Shown here in pieces: positions 45,735-54,487 of a DNA stretch of 64,000 bases (positions are counted from its first letter, which is position 1; each line of letters starts with the position of its first letter). Source of the stretch: Methylobacterium sp. J-048 (GTDB taxonomy: Bacteria; Pseudomonadota; Alphaproteobacteria; Rhizobiales; Beijerinckiaceae); contig NZ_JAKSYL010000297.1 of NCBI RefSeq assembly GCF_022829515.1, positions 1 through 64,000 of the forward strand, read 5' to 3'. The position numbers and the translations under genes are program-made. The notes beneath the pieces are model-generated. The model made no database searches. It was not told the origin of the DNA and saw only the letters and a list, made by a program, of their open reading frames with translations.

Positions 45735-47972
45735 ATGGAACGGCGATCTCGATCGGTTCAGCGCCGGGATATCGAGTCGTCCAAGATGCCCATGTCGCGT
45801 TCAGGCTGTTGGGGACTGGTGTGTCTCGCCTCCGTCGCGATTCTGGGCGCGAATGACCTAGGCGTCGTCGGTCCCGGTGCCGCGCGGGCCGAGGATGTCC
45901 GTCCCGGATCCACCGTCCAACTGGACGAACTCTCGGTGGAAAGCACCGGCGCGCCGCGCGGAGTCGTTCCGGCCTATGCCGGCGGGCAGGTCGCGCAGGG
46001 TGGACGCGTCGGCCTGCTCGGCAACACCGAGGCGAAAAAGTCGCCGTTCAGCGTCACCAGCTACACCGACACCTTCGTGCGCGACCAGCAGGCCCGCACG
46101 GTGTCCGAGGCCCTGAGCCGCGACCCATCGGTGCGCGCCACCCAGACGACCGGGGCGCCGTTCGATTCGTTCTCGATCCGCGGCTTCCCGTCCGGTGAGG
46201 GGACGAGCGGCGAGATCGCGTTCGATGGGGTCTACGGCGTCGCGCCGAGCTTCCGGGTCTTCACCGATTATGCCGAGCGGATCGAGGTGCTGAAGGGACC
46301 CTCGGCGGCTTTGTCCGGGGTCTCGCCGAACGGCGCGGTCGGCGGCGTCGTCAACGTCGTTCCCAAGCGCGCCGGCGAGGATCTGACCCGGTTCACCCTC
46401 GATTACGGCTCGGTCGCCCGGGGCGGCAGCCAGCTCGACGTCGCGCGCCGCTTCGGCCCCGGCCGGGAATGGGGCGCCCGCGTGGTCGGTAGCCTGCATG
46501 GCGGCGACACGCCGTTCGCGCGCCAATCCGAGACGACCGGCGTCGGGGCGCTCGCCCTCGACTATCAGGGCGACCGCTTCCGCGGCTGGCTCTACCTGCT
46601 GGCGCAGACCGACCGCTTCGACGCGCCCCTGCGCCCGTTCCAGCTCCGGGCCGGCGTGCCGGTCCCGCTTGCGCCGGACGGCCGCCTCAACCTGACCCAG
46701 CGCTGGGAATACTCGGATATCGACGACCGCGGCGCCCTGCTGCGCCTGGAATACGACCTCACCGACGCGATCACGCTGTTCGCCGATGCCGGCGGGGCGC
46801 AGACCGAGGTCGATCGCTACTTCCAGTCGGCGCCGACCATCCTCAATGCCCGCGGCGACACGACCAGCACGCCGCAATTCTACGCGATGGGCATCGACCG
46901 CTCGACTTATGATGGGGGCGCCCGGGCTCGGTTCGAGACCGGCTTCATCCACCACGCCGTCGTGGTGCAGGCCTCGGCCTACAACGAGGATACGGCGCGG
47001 CAACTTCCCGCCGGGCGGGGCGCCTACCTGTCGAACCTCTACGCGCCGCAGCTCGCCGCCACCATTCCGCCACCGATCACCGCCGGGCGGCCGCGCCTGT
47101 CCGACAGCACGCTGTCGGGGGTCGCGGTGGCCGACACGCTCTCGGCCCTCGACGAGCACATCCTGCTGACGCTGGGGGTGCGCCGGCAGCGGGTCGAGGC
47201 CCACAACTACCTGTCCAATGTCGGCACGCTGAGCTCCGCCTACGACAAGAGCGCGACCACCCCGGTGGTCGGCCTAGTGGTGCGGCCGTGGGACGCCGTC
47301 TCGCTCTACGCCAACTCCATCGAGGGCCTGAGCCGCGGCGACGTCGCCCCGCTGGCGGCAAGCAATGCCGGCACGATCCTGGCGCCTTACGTTGCGCATC
47401 AGGTCGAGGCGGGGGTGAAGCTCGATCTCGGCCGGATCGGCGCCACATTCAGCGCCTTCCGGATCACCAAGCCGAACGGCGAGGCGAATCCCGTCACCCG
47501 AAACTTCGGCCAGACCGGCGAGCAGCGCATCAGCGGGCTCGAGTTCTGCGTCTACGGCGAGATCACCCCGGAACTGCGGGTGCTCGGCGGCCTCAGCCTG
47601 CTCGACGGCGTTCTCACTCGGACGGTCACCACCAGCAATCTCGGCCACGTGCCAATCGGGGTGCCGGATGTGCAGCTCAATCTCGGCGCCGCGTGGGACC
47701 TACCCGGGCTGCCGGGCCTCACCGTCGACGGGGCGGTGATCTACACCGGGCGGCAGTATGTCGACCTCGCCAACACCCAGGCCCTGCCGGACTGGGCGCG
47801 GCTCGATCTCGGCCTGCGCTACGCGACGACGATCGACGGGCGCCGGACGACGTTCCGAGCCAACGTGCTGAATGCCACCGGGACACGCTACTGGACCGGG
47901 GTCGCCTCGTTCGGGACGTTTTTCCAGGGCGGCCCGCGCACCTATCTGCTGTCGATGTCGTTCGACCTGTAG
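45735..47972 (+). CDS. TonB-dependent siderophore receptor (first)
   Basis: A 745-residue outer-membrane channel. A signal peptide probably begins at ATG 45786 (MPMSRSG) and ends at ARAE. The plug domain has PSVRATQTTGAPFDSFSIRG and EVLKGPSAALSG, and the C-terminal strand ends TYLLSMSFDL with the terminal aromatic motif. It would import a ferric siderophore with TonB-ExbBD energy. It stands alone, without transporter genes beside it. Confidence 0.87.
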   Translation: MERRSRSVQRRDIESSKMPMSRSGCWGLVCLASVAILGANDLGVVGPGAARAEDVRPGSTVQLDELSVESTGAPRGVVPAYAGGQVAQGGRVGLLGNTEAKKSPFSVTSYTDTFVRDQQARTVSEALSRDPSVRATQTTGAPFDSFSIRGFPSGEGTSGEIAFDGVYGVAPSFRVFTDYAERIEVLKGPSAALSGVSPNGAVGGVVNVVPKRAGEDLTRFTLDYGSVARGGSQLDVARRFGPGREWGARVVGSLHGGDTPFARQSETTGVGALALDYQGDRFRGWLYLLAQTDRFDAPLRPFQLRAGVPVPLAPDGRLNLTQRWEYSDIDDRGALLRLEYDLTDAITLFADAGGAQTEVDRYFQSAPTILNARGDTTSTPQFYAMGIDRSTYDGGARARFETGFIHHAVVVQASAYNEDTARQLPAGRGAYLSNLYAPQLAATIPPPITAGRPRLSDSTLSGVAVADTLSALDEHILLTLGVRRQRVEAHNYLSNVGTLSSAYDKSATTPVVGLVVRPWDAVSLYANSIEGLSRGDVAPLAASNAGTILAPYVAHQVEAGVKLDLGRIGATFSAFRITKPNGEANPVTRNFGQTGEQRISGLEFCVYGEITPELRVLGGLSLLDGVLTRTVTTSNLGHVPIGVPDVQLNLGAAWDLPGLPGLTVDGAVIYTGRQYVDLANTQALPDWARLDLGLRYATTIDGRRTTFRANVLNATGTRYWTGVASFGTFFQGGPRTYLLSMSFDL

Positions 47973-47988
47973 GGATCGATGGCGTGCG

Positions 47989-48008
47989 GCCGCATGCCTC
48001 TATGCGGC
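47989..48008 (+). terminator. Candidate terminator hairpin after the first TonB receptor
   Basis: GCCGCAT (47989-47995) and ATGCGGC (48002-48008) form a perfect seven-base stem 17 bases after the stop. No T-run follows, so efficiency is doubtful. Confidence 0.35.
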
Positions 48009-48010
48009 GA

Positions 48011-48026
48011 TGTTTCACGGGAAACA
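48011..48026 (-). other. parS-like ParB binding site 3
   Basis: On the minus strand this reads TGTTTCCCGTGAAACA, identical to the other two sites. It lies between the first TonB receptor and the HNH protein gene, beside a hairpin. Confidence 0.75.
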
Positions 48027-48106
48027 CTTTCTTAAACCCGGCCGCCCGAACCTGTGACCCGGATGCCGTCGCCTTCCCGCGCGTCGCGCGCTAGCACGGC
48101 CCCGGC

Positions 48107-48883
48107 ATGACGGCATCGATCACGACATCCAGCTGGCGCGACCTGAAGAACGCCAAGGCCCGGGCCCGTCTGGAACGGGCCCTGCCTTCGATCTTCCCGG
48201 CCCCGGTCCTGCACCACGCCCTGACGCGGCCCCTGATCCCGCCGACGCCCCGGCTGGCGGTGGAGAGCTACTGGCGCAACCACATCCTGCGGGCCGACCG
48301 GCTGGCCCGGGCCCTGGCGGTGCGCTCGGGGACGCCGGAGAGCTGGACCTGGCAGCTCGGCGAGGGCGGTGCCGGCGGCCGCCCGGCGAGCTTCCGGGTG
48401 CCGCCCGCTCCGTTCCGCGAGCCGGCCTTCGCCCGCGGCCGCGGCGCCTGCTGCATCTGCGGCCAGCCGGTCTACCGCTTCGGCTGGCACCGGGACCTCT
48501 GGGGGCAGGGCGTCCCGAACGGCAAGGCCGGCTGGCACGCGGCCTGTGTCGCCGCCTGGAAGTTCTGGAGCGCGCCGCACGAGCAGGTCAAAGTGCTGAA
48601 GCGCCACCAGGGGCATCGCTGCAAGGCCTCGGGCAAGCGGCTGCTGCGCACCGCCGAGGTCGACCACGCCCTGCCGCTCTACCGGGTCTGGCGCGAGCAC
48701 CGGGACGCGCCCTGGCCGGAACTGCTCGGCTACTGGGGGGCGCCGAACCTGCAGGTGGTCAACCGGACCGCCCACGTCCTGAAATGCCGGGACGAGGCGG
48801 CCGAGCGCTCCCAGACCCTGCGGCTGTCCCGGTATCGGGTGGTCGAGGACGAGTCCGGGTTCAGCGTGGTCGAGGAGGAGTGA
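48107..48883 (+). CDS. HNH endonuclease-like protein with an extra zinc-binding cluster
   Basis: A 258-residue protein. A Cys/His cluster in ACCICGQPVYRFGWH (Cys115/116/118) and GWHAAC (His143, Cys146) suggests zinc binding. The C-terminal HNH core follows: EVDHALPLY (His186), GAPNLQVVNRTAH (Asn213, His222) and Lys225. The function could be DNA repair, restriction or a domesticated homing-type nuclease. No modification enzyme or phage gene is adjacent. The ATG is supported by domain position only. Confidence 0.72.
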   Translation: MTASITTSSWRDLKNAKARARLERALPSIFPAPVLHHALTRPLIPPTPRLAVESYWRNHILRADRLARALAVRSGTPESWTWQLGEGGAGGRPASFRVPPAPFREPAFARGRGACCICGQPVYRFGWHRDLWGQGVPNGKAGWHAACVAAWKFWSAPHEQVKVLKRHQGHRCKASGKRLLRTAEVDHALPLYRVWREHRDAPWPELLGYWGAPNLQVVNRTAHVLKCRDEAAERSQTLRLSRYRVVEDESGFSVVEEE

Positions 48884-48892
48884 GCCGCCGGC

Positions 48893-50056
48893 TCAGCCGC
48901 GCGTGACCGCCTCCAGGCCGCGGGACAGGTCGGCCAGAAGATCGTCCACGGCTTCGAGGCCGATCGACAGGCGCAGCAGCCCGTCCGTGATGCCCGCGAT
49001 GGTGCGCGCCTCGGGATCCATCGCGGCATGCGTCATGGTCGGCGGGTGCGCGATCAGGCTCTCGACGCCGCCCAGCGACTCGGCCAGCGTGAACACCCGC
49101 AGCGTCTCCACCAGGGTCTTCACCGCGGCGCGACCGCCGGCCAGCTCGAAGCTCAGCATGGCGCCGAACCCGGCCTGCTGCGCCTTGGCGATGGCGTGGC
49201 CCGGATGGCCCGGCAGGCCCGGGTAATGGACCCGGCTCACGGCCGGATGGGCGTCCAGGAAGGCCGCGAGCTGCCCGGCGTTCTGCTGCTGGCGCTCGAC
49301 CCGGACGAACAGGGTGCGGATGCCGCGCAGCGTCAGGTAGGCGTCGAGCGGCGAGCCCGTGACCCCGATCGTGTTCGCCCAGGCGGCGAGTTCGTCGCCA
49401 ACCGAGGCCTCGGCGGCGATCACCGCCCCGCCGATCACGTCCGAATGGCCGTTGAGGAATTTCGTGGTGGAGTGGACGACGAGATCCGCCCCGAGGGCGA
49501 TCGGCTGCTGCAGAGCCGGCGACAGGAAGGTGTTGTCGACCACGGCCAGGGCGCCGACCGCCTTGGCCTGACCGGTGACCCGGCGGACATCCACCACCCG
49601 CATCAGCGGGTTGCTCGGCGTCTCGACCAGCACGACCTTGGGTTCTTGGGCGAGCGCCGCAGCCAGGGCGGCCGCGTCGGTCTGGTCAACGAAGATCACG
49701 CGGTACTGCCCGCGGGCGGCGCGCAGGCTGAGCAGCCGGTGCGTTCCGCCGTAGCAATCATGCGGCGCGACCAGCAGGTCGCCGGGACACAGGCTCGACA
49801 GGGCGAGATCGAGGGCGGCCATGCCGCTCGACACCATGACGGCCCGGGCGCCGCCCTCGAGCTTGGCGATGGTGTCGGCCAGCTGATCGCGGGTCGGATT
49901 GCCGAGCCGGGAGTAATCGTACGGGCCGGGCTGCTCGAAGGCCGGGAACTTGAAGGTCGTCGACAGATGGATCGGCGCGATCACGGCCCCGAAGGCCGTA
50001 TCCTGGGCCACCCCGTTGGTCGCCGCGATGGTGCGGGCATCGAGTCCCTCGGGCAT
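48893..50056 (-). CDS. metB: Cystathionine gamma-synthase
   Basis: A 387-residue PLP enzyme of methionine synthesis that joins cysteine with an activated homoserine. It closely follows E. coli MetB: YDYSRLGNPTRDQLADTIAK, LLVAPHDCYGGTHRLLSL, VVDNTFLSPALQQPIALGAD and the lysine in STTKFLNGHSD. The late ESLGGVESLIAHPPTMTHAA is also family-typical. The acyl donor (succinyl or acetyl) is not decidable. A promoter is visible at 50120-50148. It does not share an operon with other met genes here. Confidence 0.88.
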   Translation of the reverse strand: MPEGLDARTIAATNGVAQDTAFGAVIAPIHLSTTFKFPAFEQPGPYDYSRLGNPTRDQLADTIAKLEGGARAVMVSSGMAALDLALSSLCPGDLLVAPHDCYGGTHRLLSLRAARGQYRVIFVDQTDAAALAAALAQEPKVVLVETPSNPLMRVVDVRRVTGQAKAVGALAVVDNTFLSPALQQPIALGADLVVHSTTKFLNGHSDVIGGAVIAAEASVGDELAAWANTIGVTGSPLDAYLTLRGIRTLFVRVERQQQNAGQLAAFLDAHPAVSRVHYPGLPGHPGHAIAKAQQAGFGAMLSFELAGGRAAVKTLVETLRVFTLAESLGGVESLIAHPPTMTHAAMDPEARTIAGITDGLLRLSIGLEAVDDLLADLSRGLEAVTRG

Positions 50057-50119
50057 CGGCTGTTCCTTCCTGCGCCGGAATCGGGCCGGCGCGCGTGACC
50101 GGCTGGCTGGTACGCGCGT

Positions 50120-50148
50120 TCTTTATGGCGAACGGAACAGGCTTTCAA
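50120..50148 (-). promoter_or_regulatory. Promoter of metB
   Basis: On the minus strand, TTGAAA (50148-50143) and TAAAGA (50125-50120) are separated by 17 bases, 64 bases ahead of the ATG. Both hexamers are close to consensus. Confidence 0.5.
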
Positions 50149-50220
50149 GAGAACGATGGCCGCGATCCGAGGCCGGCTTCCGGCGCGTCCGCTATTGGCC
50201 GGTGCCCGGTCACGGCCTCG

Positions 50221-50745
50221 TCACGGCAGGAAATCCAGCCGGGACAGCAAGCGTCCGCCGGCAGCGGCCTCGCCAACGGCGACGCTGCAGGTCATGCCGG
50301 CCGCGAGCGACACGCCCGGCGGCACCGTGTCGATATGGATCCGGACGGGAATGCGCTGCGCCAGCCGCACCCAGGTGAAGACCGGGTTGACGCTCGGCAG
50401 GCCCAAATGGTTCGGGCTCTCGTTGGCGTCGGCGATGCCGTGCCCGATGCTGTCCACGTGCCCGGAGACGGGCGGCGCGAAGCCCATCAGGCGGATCTCG
50501 GCGCGGGCGCCGACCGCGATCCGGGACAGCTTCGTCTCCTCGAAATACGCGGTGATCCAGAATCCCGTGGCATCGATCACCGAGACGTGGGTGACGCCGG
50601 CCGTCGCGTAATCGCCCGGCCGCAGCCGGAGGTTGGTGACGTAGCCGTCGACCGGTGCCCGGATCGTGGTGCGATCGAGGTTGATCTGCGCGACAGCCGC
50701 GATGCTTGAGCGTGCGAATCCGGAACGAACGTGTGAGGGACCCAA
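50221..50745 (-). pseudogene. Truncated membrane fusion protein of an AaeA/EmrA-type efflux system
   Basis: The 174-codon frame keeps only the second half of an HlyD/AaeA-like periplasmic adaptor: INLDRTTIRAPVDGYVTNLR, the VIDATGFWITAYFEETKLSR segment and AGMTCSVAVG. The N-terminal membrane anchor and first lipoyl half, about 100 or more residues, are missing, and the frame starts at TTG after a nearby stop. The break lies just beside the GntR operator region, so a deletion or rearrangement joined them. No MFS or outer-membrane partner is present. Confidence 0.7.
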
Positions 50746-50767
50746 GACCAGCGTGCCGTCGATTTGT

Positions 50768-50837
50768 AAGCAGGATCATCCTACCTTTATCGCAGCCATC
50801 GTCAATCGCTGCGCCGAGAGGTAGGATGATCCTGCTT
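50768..50837. promoter_or_regulatory. GntR operator: 19-bp perfect inverted repeat
   Basis: Arms AAGCAGGATCATCCTACCT (50768-50786) and AGGTAGGATGATCCTGCTT (50819-50837) are exact inverse complements, 32 bases apart and 20 bases upstream of the GntR start. Each arm contains the palindrome AGGAT-N-ATCCT. A 14-mer from the left arm recurs at 52033. This looks like a tandem operator for the GntR protein. Confidence 0.7.
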
Positions 50838-50856
50838 CCCGCCCGATGAGACCGGC

Positions 50857-51573
50857 ATGGCGACCACCCCGTCCCTTCCCCAGATCCCGCGACGCTCCCT
50901 GGTCGATTCGACCATCGATCTCATCCGCACGCAGATCGAGGGCGGCCACTGGACAGTCGGCGCCCGCATCCCGAAGGAGGCGGAGCTTGCCGAGATGCTG
51001 CAGGTCGGGCGCAACACCGTGCGGGAGGCCGTGCGGGTGCTCTCCCATGCCAAGGTGCTGGAGGTGCGGCAGGGCGACGGGACCTATGTCCGCCTGAACG
51101 TCGACCCGGCGGAGATCATGCGCCGGGTGACCCATGCGAGCCTGCGCGACCATTTCGAGCTGCGCGCTCTCCTCGAAACCGAGGCGGCGCGCCGCGCGGC
51201 GGCCCGGCGGAGCGACGACGACCTGCCGCGGCTCGAAGCCTTGCTGGAGGCGCGCGGGGAGCGTCCGCAGGACGGCGACCTCGCCGGCTTCATCGCGCGC
51301 GACGTCGCCTTCCACGTGGCGGTGGCGCAATGCGGCGACAACGCCGCCCTCGCGGAACTCTACCGCTACTTCGCGCTGTCGTTGCACGCCAGCACGAGCA
51401 CGGCGCTGGCCGACCTGACCCTGCCCGAGCCGGACCTCGCGGCCCATCGCCGGCTGGTCGACACGATCCGGGACCGGGACGAGCCCGGCGCGGCGGAGGC
51501 TGCCCGGGCGATCGTCGGCCCGATCCTCGATGCCCTCGGGCGCGTCGAGACGCCGGCTGCCTCCGGCGGCTGA
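50857..51573 (+). CDS. GntR family regulator with FCD domain
   Basis: A 238-residue regulator. The winged helix at residues 12-78 contains GARIPKEAELAEMLQVGRNT and VREAVRVLSHAKVLEVRQG. The all-helical FCD effector domain (about 95-225) has candidate metal-binding residues in DVAFHVAVAQ and AAHRRLVD. An inverted-repeat operator lies upstream of it, and the same motif precedes the second TonB receptor, so it probably represses siderophore uptake genes in response to a ligand. Confidence 0.87.
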   Translation: MATTPSLPQIPRRSLVDSTIDLIRTQIEGGHWTVGARIPKEAELAEMLQVGRNTVREAVRVLSHAKVLEVRQGDGTYVRLNVDPAEIMRRVTHASLRDHFELRALLETEAARRAAARRSDDDLPRLEALLEARGERPQDGDLAGFIARDVAFHVAVAQCGDNAALAELYRYFALSLHASTSTALADLTLPEPDLAAHRRLVDTIRDRDEPGAAEAARAIVGPILDALGRVETPAASGG

Positions 51574-51587
51574 CGCCCCCGGCTTCG

Positions 51588-51989
51588 TCAGTCCTGCATC
51601 CCCAAAACCTGTCTGGCGAGCGAGACCGCGTCCCGATCGGTGGCGCAGGCGGCCTGGGGCGTGCCGAACGCGCGGACTAGGCTGGGAAAGGCCGCCTCCA
51701 GCGCCTGGCGTCGTTCCGCGTCGGGCTCGACCACGATCAAGGCCCGGCAGCGTGCTGCCAGGGCCGCCTTGTTCCGCTTCAGCCAGAGACCCCGGGCGAC
51801 CCGATCGTCATGCGGCTCGTCGGTCCGGCGGGTCGGGTAGATGAGCGCGAAGGGTTTTTGGCTGGCCAGCAACCGATCCATCTCCGCGCACCAGGCAGGC
51901 GCGTAGCCGGGTGAGGACGCCCCCTCATTCCGCAGCCGGACGATGGGGAAGATCGAGACATCGTGGAGGGTGAACGAGTCTTGGTCCAT
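51588..51989 (-). CDS. Conserved-looking hypothetical protein next to the TonB receptor
   Basis: A 133-residue soluble protein starting MDQDSFTLHDVSIFPIVRLR, with GYAPAWCAEMDRLLASQKPF and GLWLKRNKAALAARCRALIV. It shares the intergenic region, and the GntR-like operator at 52033, with the divergent siderophore receptor. Family is not recognised. Its placement suggests a role in siderophore handling, by context only. Confidence 0.6.
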   Translation of the reverse strand: MDQDSFTLHDVSIFPIVRLRNEGASSPGYAPAWCAEMDRLLASQKPFALIYPTRRTDEPHDDRVARGLWLKRNKAALAARCRALIVVEPDAERRQALEAAFPSLVRAFGTPQAACATDRDAVSLARQVLGMQD

Positions 51990-52032
51990 GACCTGAACGC
52001 CTTGGAATTGCGCTAAAAGATAGTTTCATCCA

Positions 52033-52046
52033 ATCATCCTACCTTT
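52033..52046 (+). promoter_or_regulatory. Candidate GntR operator before the second TonB receptor
   Basis: ATCATCCTACCTTT matches 14 of 14 bases in the GntR-proximal repeat (50775-50788). The flank CCAATCATCCT keeps only part of the palindrome. It lies 54 bases before the receptor start and 44 bases from the divergent hypothetical gene, so it could control both. Confidence 0.6.
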
Positions 52047-52099
52047 GTTGACGGAAGCGGGCAATCGCCGTAGCGCTGGGCTCCCCACACAGGAGCCCG

Positions 52100-54421
52100 A
52101 TGATGTCTCCGCACCCGCTGCACGCCCTTGCCCATTCCATGTTCGACCGGCCGCGGCCTTCGGGCTTGGGCAGCGGGGCAGGCGGCGCAGTGCTGGCGCT
52201 GTTCCTGTGCCTCGCCCCGGCCCAAATCCGCGCCGAGTCTCGGCCGCCGATCGACGGGCCCTCGGGCGACGCGCCGGCCCGGCTCTCGGCAGCTCAGAAC
52301 CGGGCCGCTCCCAAGCGCGGCCGCGGCGACGGCGCGGAGATCGCGCTGCCGGCCCTCACGGTCAGCGGCCGCGGGATCACCGGCACGGACCCGGTCCCCG
52401 GCCTCGTGGCGCGGGTCACGGCCGCGGGCACGAAGACCGACACGCCGGTCATCGCGGTGCCGCAGGCGGTGTCGGTGATTCCCGGGGCGCAGATCGACCA
52501 GCAGGCGGCCCGGAGCGTCGGCGATTCCTTACGCTACACGCCGGGCGTCTTCGCCGACACGCGGGTCGGCGGCGTGCTGGAAAGCGTGTTCCTGCGCGGC
52601 TTCGGCGGCTTCGCGGCAGGCGCGACCAACCCGCAGATCCTCGACGGCCTGCCGCTGGTCAAGGGCGGCAACTGGGCGGCGCAGGTCATCGACCCGTCGG
52701 TGCTGGAGCGCGTCGAGGTGCTGCGCGGACCGGCCTCGGTGCTCTACGGGCAGGCGAGCCCGGGCGGCATCATCGCCATGGTCAGCAAGCGGCCGACCGA
52801 GCAGCCTTTCCGCGCGGTCACGCTCACCACCGGCAACCGCAACCGCGCCGAGGCGGCCTTCGATCTCGGCGGCCCGGTCACCGAGGACGGAAACTGGGCC
52901 TATCGCTTGAACGGCCTTGGCCGGCGGGTCGACACCCAGGCCGATTTTTCCAGGGAGCAGCGGCTCGTGCTGGCGCCGGCGCTGGCCTGGCGGCCGGACG
53001 AGGACACGCACCTCACCCTGCTCGGCTTCTATCAGAACGACCCGGACAACAACTTCTCGGGCTGGCTGCCGGCCGAGGGAACCCTGTTCCCCAACCCGGC
53101 CGGGCGCATCCGGCGCCGCTTCTTCCCGGGCGAACCCGGTTTCGATGCTTACGATCGCCAGCAATACATGCTCGGCTACGCCTTCGAGCACCGCTTCGAC
53201 GCGACCTGGGCCGTCCGCCAGAACCTACGCTACGCCCATATCGACACGCGCTTCGAGGGCGTGGCGATCAACTTCTTCGCCCCGTTCGGCGCGACCTCCA
53301 GCCTGCTCGAACGCTCGGCCTCCTGGTCGCGGGAGGCGGTCGACGGCGTGTCGCTCGACAACCAGGCGCAAGCCGACTTCGCCACCGGGCCGATCGGCCA
53401 TACGGTCCTGCTCGGGCTCGGCTATCAGGGCTCCCGGGCGGACGTGAACGCCTCGGGCTTCGGCCCGGTGCCGGCGATCGACTACGCGGCACCGGTCTAC
53501 GGCCGGCCCTTCGCGCGCCCGGCCGCTGCACCGCGCACCCGTCAGGACTGGAGCCGTGTCGGCCTCTACGCCCAGGACCAGATGCGCCTGGATCACTGGG
53601 CCGTCACGATCGGCGGAAGGCAGGACTGGTCCGTCCTCGACACCGCAACCCGCCCGGCCGCGCGCACCTCCGGGCAGGACGACCAGGCCTTCACCGGCCG
53701 GGTCGGCGCCGCCTACCTGTTCGACGGCGGCCTCGCGCCGTATGCAAGCTACGCGACTTCGTTCGAGCCGACGCTGGGCACCGGCTTCTCGGGCACCCCG
53801 TTCAAGCCGACCCATGCGCGCCAGGTCGAGGCGGGCGTGAAGTACCAGCCCCCCGGCCTGGAGAGTTTCTTCGCGGTCTCGGGCTTCGACATCACCCAGG
53901 ACAACGTGTCCACCGCCGACCCGGCGCACCCGTTCTACACCGTCCAGACCGGGGCGGTGCGCTCGCGCGGCATCGAGCTCGAAGCCCGCGCGACCCTGTC
54001 CGACAGCCTCGACCTGATCGGCGCCTACACGTATCTCGACACGACCGTGAGCCGGGACAGCGACCCGGCGCTCGTCGGCAAGCGCTTCGTGGCGGTGCCC
54101 GACCAGCTGATCTCGCTCTGGGCGAATTACCGGTTCCCAAGCGGGCCGCTCGCGGGCCTCAGCCTCGCCGGCGGGATCCGTGCCATCGGCCGAAGCGCCG
54201 GCGACCCGGCCAACAGCTTCTCGGTGCCGGCCGTGACCCTGGTCGATGTCGGCGTCCGCTACGATCTCGGCGCCGCCGATCCGGGGCTGGCGGGCTGGCA
54301 GGCCTCGATCAACGCCGCGAACCTGTTCGACCGGACCACTGTAGCCTCCTGCTTCGGGGCGGGCGGCTGCTTCTACGGGAAAGGCCGGACCGTCATCGCC
54401 AGCCTCGGCTACCGCTGGTGA
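52100..54421 (+). CDS. TonB-dependent ferrichrome-type siderophore receptor (second)
   Basis: A 773-residue outer-membrane receptor of the FhuA/FoxA/FcuA group. A signal sequence with hydrophobic core AVLALFLCLAP follows a 30-residue basic leader, so ATG 52142 is an alternative start. The plug has AVSVIPGAQIDQQAARSVGD, LDGLPLVKGGNW and RGPASVLYGQASPGG. The barrel ends VIASLGYRW. A Cys pair in SCFGAGGCFYGK near the C-terminus is typical of the group. It likely imports hydroxamate siderophores and is probably controlled by the nearby GntR protein. Confidence 0.88.
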   Translation: MMSPHPLHALAHSMFDRPRPSGLGSGAGGAVLALFLCLAPAQIRAESRPPIDGPSGDAPARLSAAQNRAAPKRGRGDGAEIALPALTVSGRGITGTDPVPGLVARVTAAGTKTDTPVIAVPQAVSVIPGAQIDQQAARSVGDSLRYTPGVFADTRVGGVLESVFLRGFGGFAAGATNPQILDGLPLVKGGNWAAQVIDPSVLERVEVLRGPASVLYGQASPGGIIAMVSKRPTEQPFRAVTLTTGNRNRAEAAFDLGGPVTEDGNWAYRLNGLGRRVDTQADFSREQRLVLAPALAWRPDEDTHLTLLGFYQNDPDNNFSGWLPAEGTLFPNPAGRIRRRFFPGEPGFDAYDRQQYMLGYAFEHRFDATWAVRQNLRYAHIDTRFEGVAINFFAPFGATSSLLERSASWSREAVDGVSLDNQAQADFATGPIGHTVLLGLGYQGSRADVNASGFGPVPAIDYAAPVYGRPFARPAAAPRTRQDWSRVGLYAQDQMRLDHWAVTIGGRQDWSVLDTATRPAARTSGQDDQAFTGRVGAAYLFDGGLAPYASYATSFEPTLGTGFSGTPFKPTHARQVEAGVKYQPPGLESFFAVSGFDITQDNVSTADPAHPFYTVQTGAVRSRGIELEARATLSDSLDLIGAYTYLDTTVSRDSDPALVGKRFVAVPDQLISLWANYRFPSGPLAGLSLAGGIRAIGRSAGDPANSFSVPAVTLVDVGVRYDLGAADPGLAGWQASINAANLFDRTTVASCFGAGGCFYGKGRTVIASLGYRW

Positions 54422-54451
54422 GTTTTTAAGTCTTTATTTCGCATTATCTTT

Positions 54452-54480
54452 TCCCGAAAGCCGGCAACCACCTTTCGGGA
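54452..54480. terminator. Intergenic hairpin between convergent genes
   Basis: TCCCGAAAG (54452-54460) and CTTTCGGGA (54472-54480) form a perfect nine-base stem with an 11-base loop between the ends of the TonB receptor and the helicase. No proper T-run follows on either strand, so it may be a bidirectional RNA end stabiliser rather than a classical terminator. Confidence 0.4.
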
Positions 54481-54487
54481 TGATGCG

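Noticed and set aside
50057-50160. SAM riboswitch upstream of metB
   Set aside because: The leader is short and GC-rich and lacks the conserved SAM-II or SAM-I core; only a promoter is supported.
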